Origin: Gemmatimonadetes bacterium 13_2_20CM_2_65_7
Lineage (GTDB): Bacteria; Gemmatimonadota; Gemmatimonadetes; Gemmatimonadales; GWC2-71-9
Assembly: GCA_001915025.1 (NCBI GenBank)
Contig: MNDR01000008.1
Coordinates: 1 to 46,061, forward strand
DNA: 46,061 nt
Direction of reading: 5' to 3'
A model generated the notes under the pieces. The model saw only the letters and a list, made by a program, of their open reading frames with translations. It was not told where the DNA came from and did no database searches. Positions 43,244 through 46,061 of this stretch are shown here, piece by piece. A program made the translations under genes and the position numbers. Position 1 is the first letter of the stretch; each line of letters starts with the position of its first letter.

Positions 43244-45439
43244 TTGACGCATCTCCTGGAAGTCCGGTTCAAAGGGAACCGGCGCGAATACTTCACCTGG
43301 CCGTCCGACGACCTCTTCCATCTCGATGATCCCGTCATCGTCGAGGTCGAGCGCGGGCAGGACTTTGGCCGGGTGTCGGCGCTGGGACCGTTGGCCGAGA
43401 AGAAGTGTGAGCGATGTGGCGCGTGTAATAAGGAAAACGCCACCCAGCCCCCCTCCATCCTCCGGAGGGCGACTGATGAGGATGTGAAGACCGCACAGCA
43501 GCTGCGCGAGAACGAAGAAGACGTGCGTCGTACGGTGCGCGACCGCGTACGCCAACACGACCTCCCCATGAAAGTGTCCGATGCCGAGTGGCAATGGGAC
43601 AAACGCAAGCTGACGATTTACTTCACCGCCGAGCAGCGCGTGGATTTTCGAGCGCTGGTGCGCGACCTGGCGAGTCTGTTTCGCACGCGCATCGAGCTGC
43701 GTCAGATCGGCGCCCGCGACGAAGCCAAGCGCCTCGACGGCATCGGCCGCTGCGGGCGGCAGCTCTGTATCGCGAGCTGGCTGCCTGAAGGACGCCCGGT
43801 GAGCCTGTCGCTCGCCAAGGCACAGGGGTTGTCGCTCAACCCCGTTCAGATCTCGGGACCGTGCGGCCGGCTGCTCTGCTGCCTCCACTATGAGCACGAC
43901 TTCTACGTGCAGCAGCGCAAGCGCTTCCCTAAAGAAGGAAAGGCGCTGAAGACCGCCGAAGGCACCGAGCAGGTGGTGGCCGTCGACATAGTCGGCGCGG
44001 ACTGCATCGCCCGCTATCGCCGCCTGCGCGGGGACGAGGTGCACTTCCTGATGGGCATGGACGAGCACAGCCAGTCCGTCATCCAGGCCGCCGCGCGCGC
44101 GAACGTCAGCCCGCGCGAATGGGTGGACGGCATGGCGACGACCTTCGCCAATTACTGGCGCACGCTCGAGTGCAGCAACGACGACTGGATCCGCACGACG
44201 GAGCCGCGGCACGTGCGTGGCGTCGTGGCCCTGCTCGAGCGCATCCAGCAGCGTCGCGCCGATGACTTGTACGTAGCGGATTACGAGGGGCTCTACTGTA
44301 CCGGCTGCGAGGAGTTCAAGCAGCCGGCGCAGATCGTCAACGGGCATTGCATCGAGCATCCAACGCTCGATCTCATCCCCACCAGAGAGCGGAATCATTT
44401 TTTCCGGCTGAGCGCCTACGGGCAGCGGCTGCTGCGTCTCATCGGCACGAACGAGCTCCGGGTCGAGCCGGCGATTCGCCGCAATGAAGTCGTGCGCCTC
44501 ATCGAAGCCGGATTGCAGGACGTCTCGATCTCGCGGCAGCGATTGCCCTGGGGCATTCCCTTCCCCGGCGACACGGAGCAGACGGTCTACGTCTGGTTCG
44601 ACGCGCTGATCAATTATTTGTCGGCGACCGGCTTTCCCGATCCCGGCTACGAGCGGCTCTGGCCCGCCGACCTCCACGTGGTCGGCAAGGGGATCACGCG
44701 CTTTCACTGCATAATCTGGCCGGCGATGCTGCTGGCTGCGGGTCTCGAGCTGCCGCGGCTGGTGTGGGCGCACGGCTACGTGCAATGGGAAGGCACGAAG
44801 ATGAGCAAGACCGCCGGCACGGCGGTGAGCCTCGGCGCCGCGATCGAACGCCACGGCGCCGATGCCCTGCGCTATTTCCTGTTGCGCGAGGTCGGCTTCG
44901 AGAACGACGGCAACTTCACCTGGGACCGGTTCGACGCCCGCTACACCGCCGACCTCGCCGACACGTTCGGCAATCTCGTCTCGCGCACGCTGTCGATGGT
45001 GCAGAGCTACCGCGGCGGCATCGTTCCTGATCAGGGGGGTGGCCCAACTGACACGCCGCTCGAGCGCGCCGCGCAGGAGACCATCGCCACGTACACACGC
45101 GCGATGGATAAGCTGGACCTGTTGGATGGCGCCGCGCTCGTCATGGAGCTCGCGTCGCGCGCGAACCGCTACGTCCAGGAGACGACGCCGTGGAAGATCG
45201 CGAAAGAAAAGCGGGATGCGGAGCTCGACGCGATCCTCGTCAGTCTCGTGCGCACCGTCGCGCGACTCGCGGTCCTCGCCGCGCCTTTTATTCCCGCGAA
45301 GGCCGAAGAAATTTGGGCCGCCCTGGGAACGACGCGGGCGTTTCGTGATGTTCGCCTCGACGATCTCGTCCATGTGTCCGTCGCCGGCCAGCGCGTCTCC
45401 AAGCCCCAACCCCTATTCCCCAAGCCCGTGGTCGTTTAA
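43244..45439 (+). CDS. Chimera: PSP1 (RicT/YaaT-like) domain joined to methionyl-tRNA synthetase lacking its HIGH region
   Basis: One open frame of 731 codons. Residues 1-~247 are a PSP1-family protein: VRFKGNRREYFTW, FRALVRDLASLFRTRIELRQ, the cysteine motifs RCGRQLCIASWLP and GPCGRLLCCLHYEHDFY. It reaches GTEQVVAVDI, where a PSP1 protein would continue. Instead, from ~252 the frame enters methionyl-tRNA synthetase at IARYRRLRGDEVHFLMGMDE, with YVWFDALINYLSA, KMSK at 519-522 and the helical anticodon domain RANRYVQETTPWKIAKE. The ~30 N-terminal residues of MetRS, including HIGH, are absent. As drawn the synthetase cannot activate methionine. Start is TTG 43244, 1 nt after accA. Confidence 0.88.
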   Translation: MTHLLEVRFKGNRREYFTWPSDDLFHLDDPVIVEVERGQDFGRVSALGPLAEKKCERCGACNKENATQPPSILRRATDEDVKTAQQLRENEEDVRRTVRDRVRQHDLPMKVSDAEWQWDKRKLTIYFTAEQRVDFRALVRDLASLFRTRIELRQIGARDEAKRLDGIGRCGRQLCIASWLPEGRPVSLSLAKAQGLSLNPVQISGPCGRLLCCLHYEHDFYVQQRKRFPKEGKALKTAEGTEQVVAVDIVGADCIARYRRLRGDEVHFLMGMDEHSQSVIQAAARANVSPREWVDGMATTFANYWRTLECSNDDWIRTTEPRHVRGVVALLERIQQRRADDLYVADYEGLYCTGCEEFKQPAQIVNGHCIEHPTLDLIPTRERNHFFRLSAYGQRLLRLIGTNELRVEPAIRRNEVVRLIEAGLQDVSISRQRLPWGIPFPGDTEQTVYVWFDALINYLSATGFPDPGYERLWPADLHVVGKGITRFHCIIWPAMLLAAGLELPRLVWAHGYVQWEGTKMSKTAGTAVSLGAAIERHGADALRYFLLREVGFENDGNFTWDRFDARYTADLADTFGNLVSRTLSMVQSYRGGIVPDQGGGPTDTPLERAAQETIATYTRAMDKLDLLDGAALVMELASRANRYVQETTPWKIAKEKRDAELDAILVSLVRTVARLAVLAAPFIPAKAEEIWAALGTTRAFRDVRLDDLVHVSVAGQRVSKPQPLFPKPVVV

Positions 45440-45482
45440 ACCGCCTGCCCCAAAAAGCGTGACGGAGCGCACACCGTCCGAT

Positions 45483-45512
45483 TTGACGGGGTCCCGCGCG
45501 GAGCCGTATCTT
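45483..45512 (+). promoter_or_regulatory. Promoter TTGACG-N18-TATCTT ahead of the M23-type gene
   Basis: TTGACG (45483-45488) and TATCTT (45507-45512) are 18 nt apart, 9 nt before the ATG at 45522. This is the best-formed promoter in the window and again leaves almost no 5' leader. Confidence 0.6.
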
Positions 45513-45521
45513 AGCTTCCCC

Positions 45522-46061
45522 ATGAAGAAGAAGCACGCAGAGCGTCGCTGGACCGTCATGGTCGTGCCTCACGGCTCGGGAGCATCGCGTGCCGTGGAGA
45601 TTTCGCAGACGGTCCTCAAGGCGCTCGTTGGCCTCGGCGGCGTGATCGCGCTGCTGGTCCTCGTGCTCGGCGGCGCGGCGCTGTCGCGCGGCGTCAACGT
45701 CACGAGGAGCCGCGCGCTCGAGCGCGAGAATCAATTGCTCGCGGGCGAGATCCAGCGGTTGCGCGAGCGGCTCGTCGGTCTGCGTGACACCCTCAACGTC
45801 TTCGGCGAGCGCGAACAGGCGCTGCGGTTGATGGCGGGACTCTCGCCCGTCGACAGGGACGTGCAGCAAGCGGGCATCGGCGGACCCACGGGACAGTGGG
45901 CCGAGCGCGACAGCTTGTCGGCCGCCGGTGCGACCGGCGCGCAGGCACTCGCGGTCCGCATGGACATGGATCAGCTGACGCGCCGCGCCAACATCCTCGT
46001 TCGCTCACTCAGCGAAGCCTATGATTCCGCATCGAGCCAACGCGCGCGCTATGCCGCCACG
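45522..46061 (+). CDS. N-terminal part of an M23 family (MepM-like) envelope peptidase; 3' end outside window
   Basis: 180 codons run open to the window edge. MKKKHAERRWTVMVVPHGSG is followed by SRAVEISQTVLKALVGLGG, a membrane helix (VIALLVLVLGGAALS), then a coiled coil (ALERENQLLAGEIQRLRERL) and the segment GEREQALRLMAGLSPVDRDV plus QQAGIGGPTGQWAERD. This is the usual N-terminal module of M23 metallopeptidases that cut peptidoglycan cross-bridges; the catalytic domain would be downstream of the window, so the assignment rests on the N-terminus alone. It has its own promoter. Confidence 0.78.
   Translation, partial: MKKKHAERRWTVMVVPHGSGASRAVEISQTVLKALVGLGGVIALLVLVLGGAALSRGVNVTRSRALERENQLLAGEIQRLRERLVGLRDTLNVFGEREQALRLMAGLSPVDRDVQQAGIGGPTGQWAERDSLSAAGATGAQALAVRMDMDQLTRRANILVRSLSEAYDSASSQRARYAAT

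Noticed and set aside
41896-43608. 570-codon minus-strand frame
   Set aside because: Opposite the end of dnaE, accA and the start of the PSP1 gene; shadow composition.
43190-45409. 739-codon minus-strand frame
   Set aside because: Opposite the PSP1-MetRS gene, whose motifs are unmistakable.

Overview
This is 46 kb of dense, GC-rich bacterial sequence with very short spacers and many ATGA/GTGA stop-start overlaps. Lipoproteins with clear lipoboxes, a TonB-dependent receptor, a PorV-like outer-membrane protein and a DUF1028 protein point to a diderm. The overall style of the proteins suggests Gemmatimonadota or a neighbouring phylum; that placement is inferred from protein resemblance, not demonstrated. 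I see no rRNA, tRNA, CRISPR array, transposase or phage gene. It reads as chromosomal core and near-core sequence.

Layout. 1-6.3 kb (+): the 3' part of a lipoate-protein ligase-like gene, then a complete oligopeptide/dipeptide ABC importer (binding lipoprotein, two permeases, two ATPases). 6.3-9.9 kb (-): an FmdB zinc-ribbon protein too small for most gene finders, a coiled-coil protein, a DUF1028 protein, a RemA/DUF370-like protein and a POT peptide transporter. 9.9-13.0 kb (+): a lipoprotein, a TonB-dependent receptor broken by a frameshift, and another lipoprotein. 13.0-17.0 kb (+): a class I glutamine amidotransferase, an SCP2-like protein, a hybrid histidine kinase and a GT4 glycosyltransferase, all overlapping. 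17.0-21.9 kb: a GT2-DUF3108 fusion, a deoxyhypusine-synthase-like protein, a small membrane protein (-), a ThiO-like oxidase and a membrane zinc-ribbon protein. 22.0-29.4 kb (+): lipA, pdhA, pdhB, pdhC, lpd, a membrane protein, lipB and a sulfite-oxidase-like protein, so pyruvate dehydrogenase sits with the enzymes that make and attach its lipoyl cofactor. 29.4-33.2 kb: an M20 dipeptidase (-), a TPR protein and glutamate dehydrogenase. 33.2-38.7 kb (mainly -): a four-helix-bundle gene flanked by inverted repeats, a predicted aminopeptidase, a frameshifted PorV-like gene, an M30-like metalloprotease lipoprotein and a cation:proton antiporter. 38.7-46.1 kb (+): dnaE, accA, a PSP1-methionyl-tRNA synthetase chimera and the 5' part of an M23-type envelope peptidase.

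Two themes link the genes. One is lipoylation and acetyl-CoA supply: LplA-like, LipA, the PDH complex, LipB and AccA. The other is peptide uptake and breakdown: Opp/Dpp importer, POT transporter, M20 dipeptidase, aminopeptidase, M30-like protease and glutamate dehydrogenase.

The most unusual observations are: (i) a reading frame joining a PSP1/RicT protein to a methionyl-tRNA synthetase that has lost its HIGH-motif N-terminus; (ii) the same kind of local loss in a TonB receptor, a PorV-like gene and probably a GAF domain, which is either real decay or an assembly artefact; (iii) a recurrent TAnnTT -10 box only 8-9 nt before start codons, suggesting leaderless transcripts; (iv) a 93-bp palindromic element that supplies the C-terminus and stop codon of lipB; (v) a four-helix-bundle cassette between inverted pairs of ~28-bp repeats; and (vi) a GT2-DUF3108 fusion.
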